From the NCBI RefSeq assembly GCF_008973825.1, contig NZ_WCHR01000030.1, positions 1 through 60,533 of the forward strand: a DNA stretch of 60,533 nucleotides, written 5' to 3'. Position 1 is the first letter of the stretch. The number at the start of each line of letters is the position of its first letter. The notes under the pieces were generated by a model, which was given only the letters and a program-made list of their open reading frames with translations, had not been told where the DNA came from and ran no database searches. The stretch is from Gemmobacter serpentinus. Lineage in GTDB: Bacteria; Pseudomonadota; Alphaproteobacteria; Rhodobacterales; Rhodobacteraceae. The translations under genes and the position numbers were made by a program. Below, one piece after another: positions 46,731-54,285 of this stretch.

Positions 46731-46863
46731 GCGCGAACTGCCCCGTTAAATACCCTTTTAATACCCTCGACAGGTCACCGGGTCTCTCGATACTGTAGAG
46801 CGGCGGTGGCCCCTGAGCGGCCCGCAAAATCACCCCCCCCGCATACCAGCCCGACACATGCCC
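46731..46863. other. Gap before the protease gene, probable late promoter region
   Basis: About 130 bases without a gene, including AT-rich CCCTTTTAATACC. In Mu the late promoter PI lies at the equivalent place, upstream of gene I. No clear promoter boxes were fixed. Confidence 0.4.
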
Positions 46864-46885
46864 GCCCCTGAAAGGTATCAGGGGC
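46864..46885 (+). promoter_or_regulatory. Hairpin covering the ribosome site of the protease gene
   Basis: GCCCCTGA - AAGGTA - TCAGGGGC, a perfect 8-bp stem. The right arm contains the AGGGG that serves as ribosome site for the ATG at 46892. There is no T-run after it, so it is not a normal terminator. The arms nearly repeat those of the hairpin at 38872. Confidence 0.6.
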
Positions 46886-46891
46886 GATCCC

Positions 46892-47884
46892 ATGCGCGCG
46901 GTTTGCGATGGTGCGGGCATGAAACCTCGCGCCCCATTCCTATCCGCCATCGCCCTGAACGCTGCCGAAGGCGTGGCACCCGACTGGGTGCAATTGACCC
47001 CGCCCGGTCCGCAAATCCTCGGCCGTGACGGGCGGTGGTGGACGCTGACTGATCCGCAGGCTGTGGCCGCGCGCTTCGATCCGACGAAGGAGCCGCAGAT
47101 CGACATCGAGCATGCCAGCCAGCTGCAGGCGCCGCAGGGGCTACCTGCGCCCGCAGTGGGCTGGATCAAGGAGATTGCGGTGCGGGATGCCGCGCTTTGG
47201 GGCCGGGTCGAATGGACGCCGGTCGGGACCGCACTCGTGACCGAGCGGGCCTATCGCTATCTCAGCCCCGCCTTCAGCTTCGATCCGGCAACCGGCGAGA
47301 TCCTCGAGATCGTCTGCGCTGGCCTGACCAACACCCCCAACCTCGAACTGGCGGCGCTGAATGCCGCCCAACCGGAGACCTTTGATATGGACAAAGCGGT
47401 CCTTGAGGCCCTTGGCCTCGCGGCCACCGCCACGGCGACCGAAGCGCTGGTGGCGATCAATGCCCTCAAATCCGAAAAGGCGGTGGCGCTGAACGCAGCG
47501 CAACACCCCGACCCGGCGCAATTTGTGCCGCGTGCCGATCATCAGCTGGCGCTGAACCGGATCACGCAATTCGAGACCGAAGCCAAGGATCGCGGCGAAG
47601 CGGAAGCGGTGGCGGCTGTGGATGCGGCGATCACGGCTGGCAAAATCGCCCCGGTCTCGCGCGATTACCACCTCGCCACCTGTCGGGCCGATGGCGGCTT
47701 GCAGCGGTTTCGCGATTTCGCGGCCGCGCAGCCGGTGATCGCGCCGCCCTCCGGTCTTGATGGCAAGCCGCTGCCCAAGGCCGATGCCAAGACCCTCAGT
47801 TCCGAGGAACTGGCCGTCTGCCGCCAGATGGGCATGAGCGCCGACGACTTCATCGCGGCCCGTGCCGCTGAAAAGCAGGAGTAA
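46892..47884 (+). CDS. Phage protease / scaffold precursor (Mu gpI-like)
   Basis: 330 residues. The N-terminal 150 or so residues match the Mu I-type head maturation protease (WTLTDPQAVAARFDPTKEP, IDIEHASQ, then RAYRYLSPAF). The C-terminal half is Ala-rich and helical, as in scaffold Z. AGGGG lies eight bases before the ATG; an internal ATG at 46919 lacks a good site. It would shape and then process the prohead. Confidence 0.88.
   Translation: MRAVCDGAGMKPRAPFLSAIALNAAEGVAPDWVQLTPPGPQILGRDGRWWTLTDPQAVAARFDPTKEPQIDIEHASQLQAPQGLPAPAVGWIKEIAVRDAALWGRVEWTPVGTALVTERAYRYLSPAFSFDPATGEILEIVCAGLTNTPNLELAALNAAQPETFDMDKAVLEALGLAATATATEALVAINALKSEKAVALNAAQHPDPAQFVPRADHQLALNRITQFETEAKDRGEAEAVAAVDAAITAGKIAPVSRDYHLATCRADGGLQRFRDFAAAQPVIAPPSGLDGKPLPKADAKTLSSEELAVCRQMGMSADDFIAARAAEKQE
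47387..47884 (+). CDS. Probable internal start: scaffold protein (Mu Z-like)
   Basis: An in-frame ATG at 47387 (MDKAVLEALGLAA) has CGGAGA upstream and lies at the junction between protease and Ala-rich scaffold halves. In Mu, gene Z is translated from such an internal start within I. The product would have 165 residues. Confidence 0.5.
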   Translation: MDKAVLEALGLAATATATEALVAINALKSEKAVALNAAQHPDPAQFVPRADHQLALNRITQFETEAKDRGEAEAVAAVDAAITAGKIAPVSRDYHLATCRADGGLQRFRDFAAAQPVIAPPSGLDGKPLPKADAKTLSSEELAVCRQMGMSADDFIAARAAEKQE

Positions 47885-47889
47885 CGCAC

Positions 47890-48801
47890 ATGGCGCTTAT
47901 CAACGCCGCAATCCTTCAGGCGCTCAATACGGGCGTGAAAAAGAACTTCCAGGACGGCTATGGCCAGATGCGCGCCGCGTCGTTCTGGGAAAAGGTCGCA
48001 ACGCTTGTGCCGTCGACCACCGCTTCCAACACCTATGGCTGGCTGGGCGACTTCCCCAAGCTCCGCGAATGGGTGGGCGACCGTGTTGTCAAAGACATCA
48101 AGGAGGCCGGGTACACCATTACGAACAAGCTCTTCGAGGGCACGCTCGGGGTGCAGCGCACGCAGATCGAAGATGACCAGTTCGGGCATTACGCCCCCAT
48201 CGCCATGTCGATGGGCCAAGAGGCCGCGCAACATCCTGACCGGCTTCTGCAGGCCCTGATCAACGGCGCGGGCGCTTCCCTTTGCTATGATGGCCAGTAT
48301 TTCTTCGATACGGACCACCCGGTCGCGCCCAATGAGGACGGGTCCGGTGTTGCGGTCAGCGTCTCCAACTTTGTCACCGGCGCAAATCCGGCATGGTATC
48401 TGCTGGACTGCTCGAAGGTCTTGAAGCCGTTCATCTTCCAGGAGCGCACCAAGCCCGAACTGGAAATGAAATTCGACCCCTCGACCTCGGACTCCGTCTT
48501 CAAGTCGGATCGCTTCGAATGGGGCATCCGGTATCGCTGCAATGTCGGCTTTGGCTTCTGGCAGCTTGCCCGCAAGTCGCAGGCCACGCTGGATGCTGCT
48601 GCCTTCACGGCCGGACGGCAGGCTATGCGCGAACTGAAAGGCGATGGCGGGCGGCCGCTGGGCATTGTGCCCAACATCCTGATGGTGCCGCCCTCGCTCG
48701 AGGCCGCTGCGGACGCCATCGTCAGTGTGCGCACCCTGCCGCAGGGCGGTGACAACCCGAACTTTGGCAAGGCCAAGGTCGTGGTGATGGATTGGGCATG
48801 A
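47890..48801 (+). CDS. Major head subunit (Mu gpT-like)
   Basis: 303 residues, the length of Mu gpT. Conserved pieces include MALINAAILQALNTGVKKNF, WLGDFPKLREWVGDR and FEGTLGVQRTQIEDDQFG, and DTDHPVAPN near 138. It builds the capsid shell. A CAGGAG site precedes the start five bases after the protease stop. Confidence 0.94.
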   Translation: MALINAAILQALNTGVKKNFQDGYGQMRAASFWEKVATLVPSTTASNTYGWLGDFPKLREWVGDRVVKDIKEAGYTITNKLFEGTLGVQRTQIEDDQFGHYAPIAMSMGQEAAQHPDRLLQALINGAGASLCYDGQYFFDTDHPVAPNEDGSGVAVSVSNFVTGANPAWYLLDCSKVLKPFIFQERTKPELEMKFDPSTSDSVFKSDRFEWGIRYRCNVGFGFWQLARKSQATLDAAAFTAGRQAMRELKGDGGRPLGIVPNILMVPPSLEAAADAIVSVRTLPQGGDNPNFGKAKVVVMDWA

Positions 48802-49172
48802 TCATGGGTCAGAAATTGTTGATCGCCGCCGTCGCTGCCATCAGTTTCCGCCGTTGCGGCCGGACCTTCCCCAAAGAAGGGGTTGTCGTCGATTACCCGG
48901 ACGATTTTTCCGAAGAGGAATGGGGTGTGCTGCGGGCCGAGCCGATGCTGCATATCAGCGTGGCACCCGAAGAGGCAGAGATCGCCGCCGATGCCGCGAA
49001 TGACCTGAAGGCGCAATTGCGCCGTGTTGTCGCCGGGCTGGCATCCGAGGATTTCGGCGAAGACGGCGCGCCACTGGCCGAGGCGATCCGCAAGGCTCTG
49101 CCCGGCACCAGCGGCATCACCAAGAAGCTCGTCGCCGAAGTCTGGGCCGAGCTGAAGGATCAACAGCCCTGA
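48798..49172 (+). CDS. Mu gp35 / HI1506-like head-region protein
   Basis: 124 residues. The N-terminal FRRCGRTFPKEG and YPDDFSEEEWGVLRAEPML match HI1506-related proteins placed after the major head gene in Mu-like phages. ATGA overlap couples it to gpT. An ATG two codons later is also possible. Confidence 0.8.
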   Translation: MIMGQKLLIAAVAAISFRRCGRTFPKEGVVVDYPDDFSEEEWGVLRAEPMLHISVAPEEAEIAADAANDLKAQLRRVVAGLASEDFGEDGAPLAEAIRKALPGTSGITKKLVAEVWAELKDQQP

Positions 49173-49212
49173 TACCCCAAGCCCGCCGCGCGTGACGCGG
49201 CTGGCAAACCAG

Positions 49213-49268
49213 CCCGGGTCACTGCCCGGGCGCCTTGCAAGGGCGGCGCACTATCCCCGCCGCCCTTG
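49213..49268 (+). promoter_or_regulatory. Two consecutive hairpins after the head genes
   Basis: CCCGGG - TCACTG - CCCGGG at 49213-49230, then CAAGGGCGGCG - 9-base loop - CGCCGCCCTTG at 49238-49268 with an 11-bp perfect stem. Neither is followed by a T-run. They lie in the only sizeable gap between head and tail genes and could act as terminator, attenuator or RNA-processing site. Confidence 0.6.
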
Positions 49269-49287
49269 TCCTTACCCGGAGCCGCCC

Positions 49288-49740
49288 ATGCCCTATGCCA
49301 GTCAGTCCGATATCGTGACCCTCTACGGCGCCAATGCGCTCGTGGTGGCCGATCATGACCGTGATGGCGTGCCGGATACCGAGGCGGTCACCCGTGCCCT
49401 CGACCTAGCATCCGCTGAAATCGACACCTATATCGGCCGCCGCTACAACCTGCCTCTGCCGGTCGCCAGCACGCCCCACCTGATGCAGCTCTGCGTCGAT
49501 ATTGCGCTGTATCGTCTGGCGCTGTCGCAGGACGTGGCCTCCACCGAACACCGAACGCGCTATGAAGACGCAATCACCACACTAGTGCGGATTGCCGATG
49601 GCCGCGCCGCTCTGGTGTTGCCGGCCCAGCCCCCGGCCGAGGGCGAAGAAGGCCCCAGCCCCGAGGTCAGCGGCCCGCAGCCCATCGTCGCGGGCGGCCC
49701 CCCGCGTCTCTTCAGCCGCGAACAGATGAGGGACCTGTGA
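49288..49740 (+). CDS. DUF1320-family head-tail protein (Mu gp36-like)
   Basis: 150 residues. The text YASQSDIVTLYGANAL, then ALDLASAEIDTYIGRRYNLP and HLMQLCVDIALYRL, is diagnostic of DUF1320/gp36. The start at 49288 follows GGAGCCGCCC. The stop shares a base with the next ATG. Confidence 0.9.
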   Translation: MPYASQSDIVTLYGANALVVADHDRDGVPDTEAVTRALDLASAEIDTYIGRRYNLPLPVASTPHLMQLCVDIALYRLALSQDVASTEHRTRYEDAITTLVRIADGRAALVLPAQPPAEGEEGPSPEVSGPQPIVAGGPPRLFSREQMRDL

Positions 49741-50219
49741 TGACCGGCGTTGCAGTTGAAGCTGACTTTTCGGTTGCCGCCCGCGCGCTCGGCCGGTTGA
49801 CCGACGAGCAACTGGCTTTGCTGGCCTATGAGATCGGGGCACTGGTTGAAGATCAGACCAAATTGCGCATCGCGGACGAAAAACGCGCGCCCGATGGCAC
49901 GCCATGGGTCCCGTGGTCCGAGGCCTACGACAATACCCGCAACCATGCCAAGCACTCGCTGCTTGTCGGCGAAGGCAATCCCGGCCTGCTGGAAAGCATC
50001 CAGAATTATACCACCGGCTTGCAGGCGGTGGTCGGCACCCCGTTGATCTATGGCGCGATCCATCAATTCGGGGGGCCTGAGGGTGCCCGCGATCCTGACT
50101 TGCCTGACGGCGCTGCTGGCAGTGGCATCCCGGCACGCCCCTATCTTGGCCTCTCCACAGACAACCGCACCGCCATCGAGGATCTGGTGATCGGTCGCCT
50201 TGAGGATCTGCTTCAATGA
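49740..50219 (+). CDS. Virion morphogenesis / tail completion protein (Mu gpG-like)
   Basis: 159 residues with the phage virion morphogenesis pattern: KLRIADEKRAPDGTPWVPWS near 42, YGAIHQFGG near 102 and IPARPYLGLS near 130. It is thought to complete tails or join head and tail. Overlaps couple it to both neighbours. Confidence 0.9.
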   Translation: MTGVAVEADFSVAARALGRLTDEQLALLAYEIGALVEDQTKLRIADEKRAPDGTPWVPWSEAYDNTRNHAKHSLLVGEGNPGLLESIQNYTTGLQAVVGTPLIYGAIHQFGGPEGARDPDLPDGAAGSGIPARPYLGLSTDNRTAIEDLVIGRLEDLLQ

Positions 50220-50782
50220 GCCTTTACAACACCCCTGAAGACCTGCTTTCCGGGCTGCCCGACCGGGTGGCGGCCGAGATCCGCACCATCTTGCCGGGCC
50301 TGCGCACCTGCCGGGGCATGGCCGGTCGGCTGGACGTCAAGACCATCAAGGCGCTCGGCATCGCGGCACCCGCCGTGCTGGTGACCCGCCTGCGCCTGCG
50401 GCAAGACCAAACCCGCAGCGGCCCGCATCATACCTTCCGCGCGCAGATGGCAGCCTTCATCCTGTGCAAGGATGAGCTTGCTCTGCCGCGTGACGTTGGC
50501 GTGTCGAACATCGCGCAAGTCTTGCTGACACGGCTGCCCGATACGGATTGGGGCGCACCGGATCACCTTGGCCCGGCCGAGGCCATGACCGAGGAACCGC
50601 TTGTCAGCGCCGAGAGCCAAGGCCTTGCCATGGCGTTGACGGCCATCACCTGGGATCAGGTGATTGCGTTTGAGCCATGGCCTGAGCCGCCGTCGATCAC
50701 ACCCACCCTCTATCTGGGCCAGGCCCCGGCGATCGGCGCAGATCATGAGGCGGATTATACGCTGATCGGGGGTGGCCAATGA
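50216..50782 (+). CDS. DUF1834-family tail protein (Mu gp37-like)
   Basis: 188 residues matching the DUF1834/gp37 pattern (AAPAVLVTRLRLRQ, HTFRAQMAAFILCKD). In Mu it is followed by gp38 and the tail sheath L; here baseplate V follows directly, overlapping by four bases. Confidence 0.82.
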   Translation: MSLYNTPEDLLSGLPDRVAAEIRTILPGLRTCRGMAGRLDVKTIKALGIAAPAVLVTRLRLRQDQTRSGPHHTFRAQMAAFILCKDELALPRDVGVSNIAQVLLTRLPDTDWGAPDHLGPAEAMTEEPLVSAESQGLAMALTAITWDQVIAFEPWPEPPSITPTLYLGQAPAIGADHEADYTLIGGGQ

Positions 50783-51234
50783 CCTATTCGGCAGCCGAGA
50801 CAGACCGCCAGATCGGAAATGCGCTGCATGTCGGTACGATTACCGCCATAGATAACGCGACCGGCCGCGCCCGCGTGCAGATCGGCGATCTTCTGACCCC
50901 TCCGATACAGATCATGCAACTGCGCTCGGGCACGATCCGAATGCACTGGATGCCCAGCCTTGGCGAGCAGGTCACGATTGCCGCCCCATCAGGCGACATG
51001 GCCCGCGCCTTCGTCATGGGGTCATTGCCTATCGACGGCAACATGGTTGCCCCCGATGAGGGCAGCCCGACCATGGACCTGGGCGGCGGCACCCTGCGGC
51101 TGATCGGCAACCTTTACATCGACGGCGATGTTGAAGTGACCGGCGATGTGGTCGCCTCGGGCATCAGCCTGGTCACGCACACCCATGGCGGCGTCATCCC
51201 GGGCGGTGCCAATACCCAGGAGCCAAACGGATGA
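50779..51234 (+). CDS. Baseplate spike assembly protein V
   Basis: 151 residues. An N-terminal OB-fold (GTITAIDNATGRARVQIGD, SLGEQVTIAAPSGD) is followed by a beta-helical repeat (GNLYIDGDVEVTGDV) and the spike tip motif HTHGG near 134, which binds iron in P2-type spikes. It forms the membrane-piercing tip of a contractile tail. Confidence 0.92.
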   Translation: MTYSAAETDRQIGNALHVGTITAIDNATGRARVQIGDLLTPPIQIMQLRSGTIRMHWMPSLGEQVTIAAPSGDMARAFVMGSLPIDGNMVAPDEGSPTMDLGGGTLRLIGNLYIDGDVEVTGDVVASGISLVTHTHGGVIPGGANTQEPNG

Positions 51235-51437
51235 CAGAACAATCGTATATTGCGCGCGCAGCCGGATGGATTGCAGGCCGCCGCGTGAAAGCGGGCGAGC
51301 GGCTGACCATGACGCCTGCGGCCGCGCGCTATGAGCCGGTCGATATGGCACCGCAGGGCGCGCAGACCAAGCGCGCGGCGCGCAAGTCCAGTAGCCCGAT
51401 TGCCGACGCACCCGCCGACCAGGGCGAAGCGGAATGA
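51231..51437 (+). CDS. Small protein between baseplate V and W
   Basis: 68 residues, with a globular start (ARAAGWIAGRRVKAGERLTM) and a Lys/Ser/Ala-rich tail. Overlapping start and stop codons on both sides support it as a gene. Function unknown. Confidence 0.6.
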   Translation: MTEQSYIARAAGWIAGRRVKAGERLTMTPAAARYEPVDMAPQGAQTKRAARKSSSPIADAPADQGEAE

Positions 51438-51766
51438 CCGGCATGTCGAGGCTGACCGGCCGCAGCATTTCTGGCGGCAGCCATCTTGCGCAATCGATCA
51501 CGGATATCCTGTCCACGCCCAAGGGCAGCCGCGTCTTGCGCCGTGACTATGGCTCCCGCCTGCCGGATTTGATCGATGCGCCGATGAACGGCGAAACTAT
51601 GGTTGATCTGTTCGCGGAGACCGCTGAGGCGCTGGACCAATGGGAACCCCGCCTGAAGCTGCGCCGCGTCGAGGTGAGTGCTGCGCGCCAAGGTGAGCTG
51701 CGCATGGTGCTTACCTGCGATGTTCAAGGCGTAAACACGGCGGTCCAGGTGGAGCTGATGGCATGA
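51434..51766 (+). CDS. Baseplate protein W (GPW/gp25 family)
   Basis: 110 residues. Conserved GPW/gp25 features: SITDILSTPKGSRVLRRDYG near 21 and LFAETAEALDQWEPRL near 60. It belongs to the baseplate wedge of contractile tails. Its stop overlaps the start of the interrupted J gene. Confidence 0.92.
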   Translation: MTGMSRLTGRSISGGSHLAQSITDILSTPKGSRVLRRDYGSRLPDLIDAPMNGETMVDLFAETAEALDQWEPRLKLRRVEVSAARQGELRMVLTCDVQGVNTAVQVELMA

Positions 51767-51787
51767 GCACCCCGATTGATCTCTCTA
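51763..51787 (+). pseudogene. Baseplate J gene, first codons only, cut by IS
   Basis: The ATG overlaps the W stop, and the frame reads MSTPIDLS before entering the insertion sequence. In P2-type phages gene J follows W and begins with a similar I-D-L text. Everything beyond the first codons is lost. Confidence 0.75.
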
Positions 51788-52628
51788 GGCTCAGGACTCG
51801 TTGTGGATCATAGCCAGAACAGGACGATTGCGGCGAGGAGGATGGCCGAGAAGAAGGTCTGTGGACAGCGGTCGTATCGGGTGGCGACACGCCTCCAATC
51901 CTTCAACCGCCCGAACATGATCTCGATGCGGTTGCGCCGTTTGTAACGCCTCTTGTCGTATTTCACGGCCTTCTTGCGAGACTTTCGGCCGGGGATGCAG
52001 GCCTTTATCCCCTTGTCATTCAATGCTTCTCTGAACCAATCGGCATCATAGCCCCGGTCCCCCAGCAGCCACCCTGCCTTCGGCAGGCTACCCAACAGCG
52101 CCGCTGCGCCAGTGTAATCACTGACCGGCCCGGCGGACATGAAGAACCCGATGGGACGTCCCTTGGCATCGGCAACGGCGTGCAGCTTGGTGTTCATGCC
52201 GCCTTTGGTGCGCCCGATCTGGCGCCCGCGCCCCCTTTTTTAACCCCAAGGCTTGATGCCGTGCGGTGCGCCTTGAGATAGGTCGCGTCAATCATGATCG
52301 TCTTGTGTTCGGCGCGCTCTGCGGCCAGGCCGACCATGATCCTGGCGAAGACGCCGTTGTCACTCCAACGTTTCCAGCGGTTGTAGAGGGTCTTCGCCGG
52401 GCCGTATTCAGTTGGAGCGTCACACCAGCGCAACCCATTGCGATTGACGAATATTATGCCGCTGAGGACGCGGCGATCGTCGACGCGGGGCTTCCCATGA
52501 CTCCTGGGAAAGAACGGCTTCAGGCGTTCCATCTGGGCATCGCTCAGCCAGTAAAGATTGCTCATCGATCAGGTCTCCTTGCGGAGCCTGAATCACGCCA
52601 AACGCCTGAAATCAATGGGTCTGGAGCC
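51788..52628 (-). mobile_element. IS5-family (IS427-group-like) insertion sequence
   Basis: 841 bp with imperfect inverted ends GGCTCAGGACTCGTTG and GGCTCCAGACCCATTG (reverse strand of the right end), 12 of 16 identical. TA flanks both ends, a possible 2-bp duplication. The next outer bases CTCTC and GAGAG are also inverted copies, so true ends may be 51781 and 52635. Confidence 0.85.
51808..52565 (-). CDS. IS5-family transposase in two frames (programmed frameshift)
   Basis: The first frame (52565 down to 52194, 123 residues) starts SNLYWLSDAQMERLKPFFP and contains the first catalytic Asp in TIMIDATYLKAHRTA. The second frame (52197 down to 51808, 129 residues) has LLGDRGYDADWFREAL and RNRIEIMFGRLKDWRRVATR, with the second Asp and the final Glu. 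They meet at GGTTAAAAAAGG, an A6G slippery run known to drive frameshifting in this IS group. A fused DDE enzyme of about 250 residues is expected, so the element may be active. Confidence 0.88.
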
Positions 52629-52845
52629 TAGAGAGGTTTCACGTCGTACACATGGGGGCGAGGCCGAACAGTGGGCGGCTGAAGCCGCGACACACCTGCG
52701 CTTCATAAAAAACGCGTGGAGAAATCAAGCTATGCATCCGCGCCAGACCTATGACGAGGACAGGGCTGTGGCGATTTTCGACAATGCGCGATCCTTTATG
52801 CAGCACATTTCCGAAAAGCTCAGCGAGGATGACTTGCTCGACTGA
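52629..52845 (+). pseudogene. 3' fragment of a HEPN-like protein gene
   Basis: About 70 codons continue from the IS edge to TGA at 52843. The text contains RFIKNAWRNQAMHPRQTY, where R-N-Q-A-M-H is an RX4H motif as in HEPN ribonucleases, then a helical end. The N-terminal part is missing because the IS lies directly before it. Base composition is more AT-rich than the phage genes to the left. Confidence 0.6.
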
Positions 52846-53004
52846 GAAGTCGCCAGATCTACTTCTGGGTTGCCCTCAGCGCGTGGCAAATTTCATTGAG
52901 AAGAGCACTCTGCCTCGCCACGCAAACCTCATGTTGTAACGAAGTCTCGTTCTGCGCTTCTGTGGGTGAGGTGATTCCACTTTGTTCAAGAAGGGAGGCG
53001 AGAA
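52846..53004. other. Spacer before the CoiA-like gene
   Basis: 160 AT-richer bases. GGGAGGCGAG just before 53005 is the ribosome site of the next gene. No separate feature identified. Confidence 0.4.
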
Positions 53005-54285
53005 ATGGCAGTTAAGGAAGTATTCGTGCGAGGCTATGGCGTCATAGATGAGGCACGTCAACTCAGCATGGAGAGACCGGACTGGCAAGATATCCGTTCG
53101 CGTCTCAACCGACAAATCCCCGGCACTCTAGCACATTGTTTCGGGTGTCATGAGCCAGTATTCCTTCGCGCCGGGAAACCAAATAGCTCAATGCGGCCTC
53201 ACTTCTCTCACTTCAAGGACGGCGGGATAGGGTGTCCTTGGGGACAAGACACGACTAGACCGCTAGACCGAATCCGCGCTGGCATTTTCACAGGGAATCA
53301 GGAGTCAGAACTTCATCGGCACATGTGCGAGCGCGCCTTGGAACTGATCGAAGCAGATGCTCGATATGTTGCAGGCTCAGGTGCGGTTGACAGTTACATG
53401 AAGTCGAAAGACGGGTATCGGGGACGATGGCCGGACGCAAGTTTTGATATCGACGGGTTAGGAAAGTTCGCCATTGAGGTGCAGTTTGCACCGAGCTTGG
53501 CACCGGAAGTCATCGGCCGATCCGACTTCTACGCCAAAGAAGGCGTCAACCTGATCTGGCTTTTGCCGTGGTATAGCTTCGAACAAGTGCAGCGAGCATA
53601 TGCTTCCGATATTGCGCAAGAAGCCCGTGGTAACTTCTTTGTCCTAGATCAAGAAGCAGAACGGGAATCTCGTGTCCGAGGCACCCTCGTAATTTGGGCA
53701 GCGTGGATAGGCGAACGTAGTTTTGAGAGGAAGCTCGTCTCTCTTGACGACCTGACATATCCTAAAGGCGGTCATCCCTTCTTCGTCGATGCAGTCACGC
53801 CTGCCATTTTTCGCACAGCAGAACGAAGACGACAGCAAATCTCACTGGATCTCTTGGAAACCAAGGACGACATCGTTCCCAAGCGCAAAGTTATCTTTGA
53901 CCTCGATGAGCAGCCAGATGAAGAAGGATCGCGCCTGATACGCAGCGCCATCTCCATTTGGTCTGCAGCGAAAGGCGAGTATATCAACTATTCGGGTCAT
54001 AGTGACAAACTCACTGGCCAAATTGATGCCTACCTCAACTCCAATGATGGCCGACGGCGTGCGGTGATCATCAATCAGATGCTTGTGTCAACCCAAGCAA
54101 GACCCTGTATCAAACGGTCCGTGTGGGAGAAAATAGAGCGAGCGGACCTCCACGACCAGCTCGACGATAGCGACCGTTGGGTTGCCTACGTCCATTCTCT
54201 GTTCCCAGAAGTGTTCCGTGTGGATCTAAGAAGTGAGGCCCTAGTCGCGGGCAGCCTTCCGACTTGGGCAATCCCCGCTGGGTGA
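53005..54285 (+). CDS. CoiA-like / DUF6035-like putative nuclease, phage cargo
   Basis: 426 residues. A zinc-binding start resembles CoiA: CFGCHEPVFLRAG near 46, then RPHFSHFKDGGIGCPW. A nuclease-like core follows: RWPDASFDIDGLGKFAIEVQ near 140-160, where the D...E-V-Q spacing resembles the PD-(D/E)xK variant of the CoiA family, and GVNLIWLLPW. The 200-residue C-terminal part has no recognised domain. It is lower in GC than surrounding genes, lies between the IS-damaged late region and the phage right end, and is not a known structural gene. A defence or anti-competitor role is inferred; the family name is tentative. Confidence 0.65.
   Translation: MAVKEVFVRGYGVIDEARQLSMERPDWQDIRSRLNRQIPGTLAHCFGCHEPVFLRAGKPNSSMRPHFSHFKDGGIGCPWGQDTTRPLDRIRAGIFTGNQESELHRHMCERALELIEADARYVAGSGAVDSYMKSKDGYRGRWPDASFDIDGLGKFAIEVQFAPSLAPEVIGRSDFYAKEGVNLIWLLPWYSFEQVQRAYASDIAQEARGNFFVLDQEAERESRVRGTLVIWAAWIGERSFERKLVSLDDLTYPKGGHPFFVDAVTPAIFRTAERRRQQISLDLLETKDDIVPKRKVIFDLDEQPDEEGSRLIRSAISIWSAAKGEYINYSGHSDKLTGQIDAYLNSNDGRRRAVIINQMLVSTQARPCIKRSVWEKIERADLHDQLDDSDRWVAYVHSLFPEVFRVDLRSEALVAGSLPTWAIPAG

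Noticed and set aside
51781-52635. Longer IS boundaries based on CTCTCTAG / CTAGAGAG
   Set aside because: The outer bases are inverted copies, but the shorter ends leave TA on both sides, as expected for this IS group. Kept only as an alternative.
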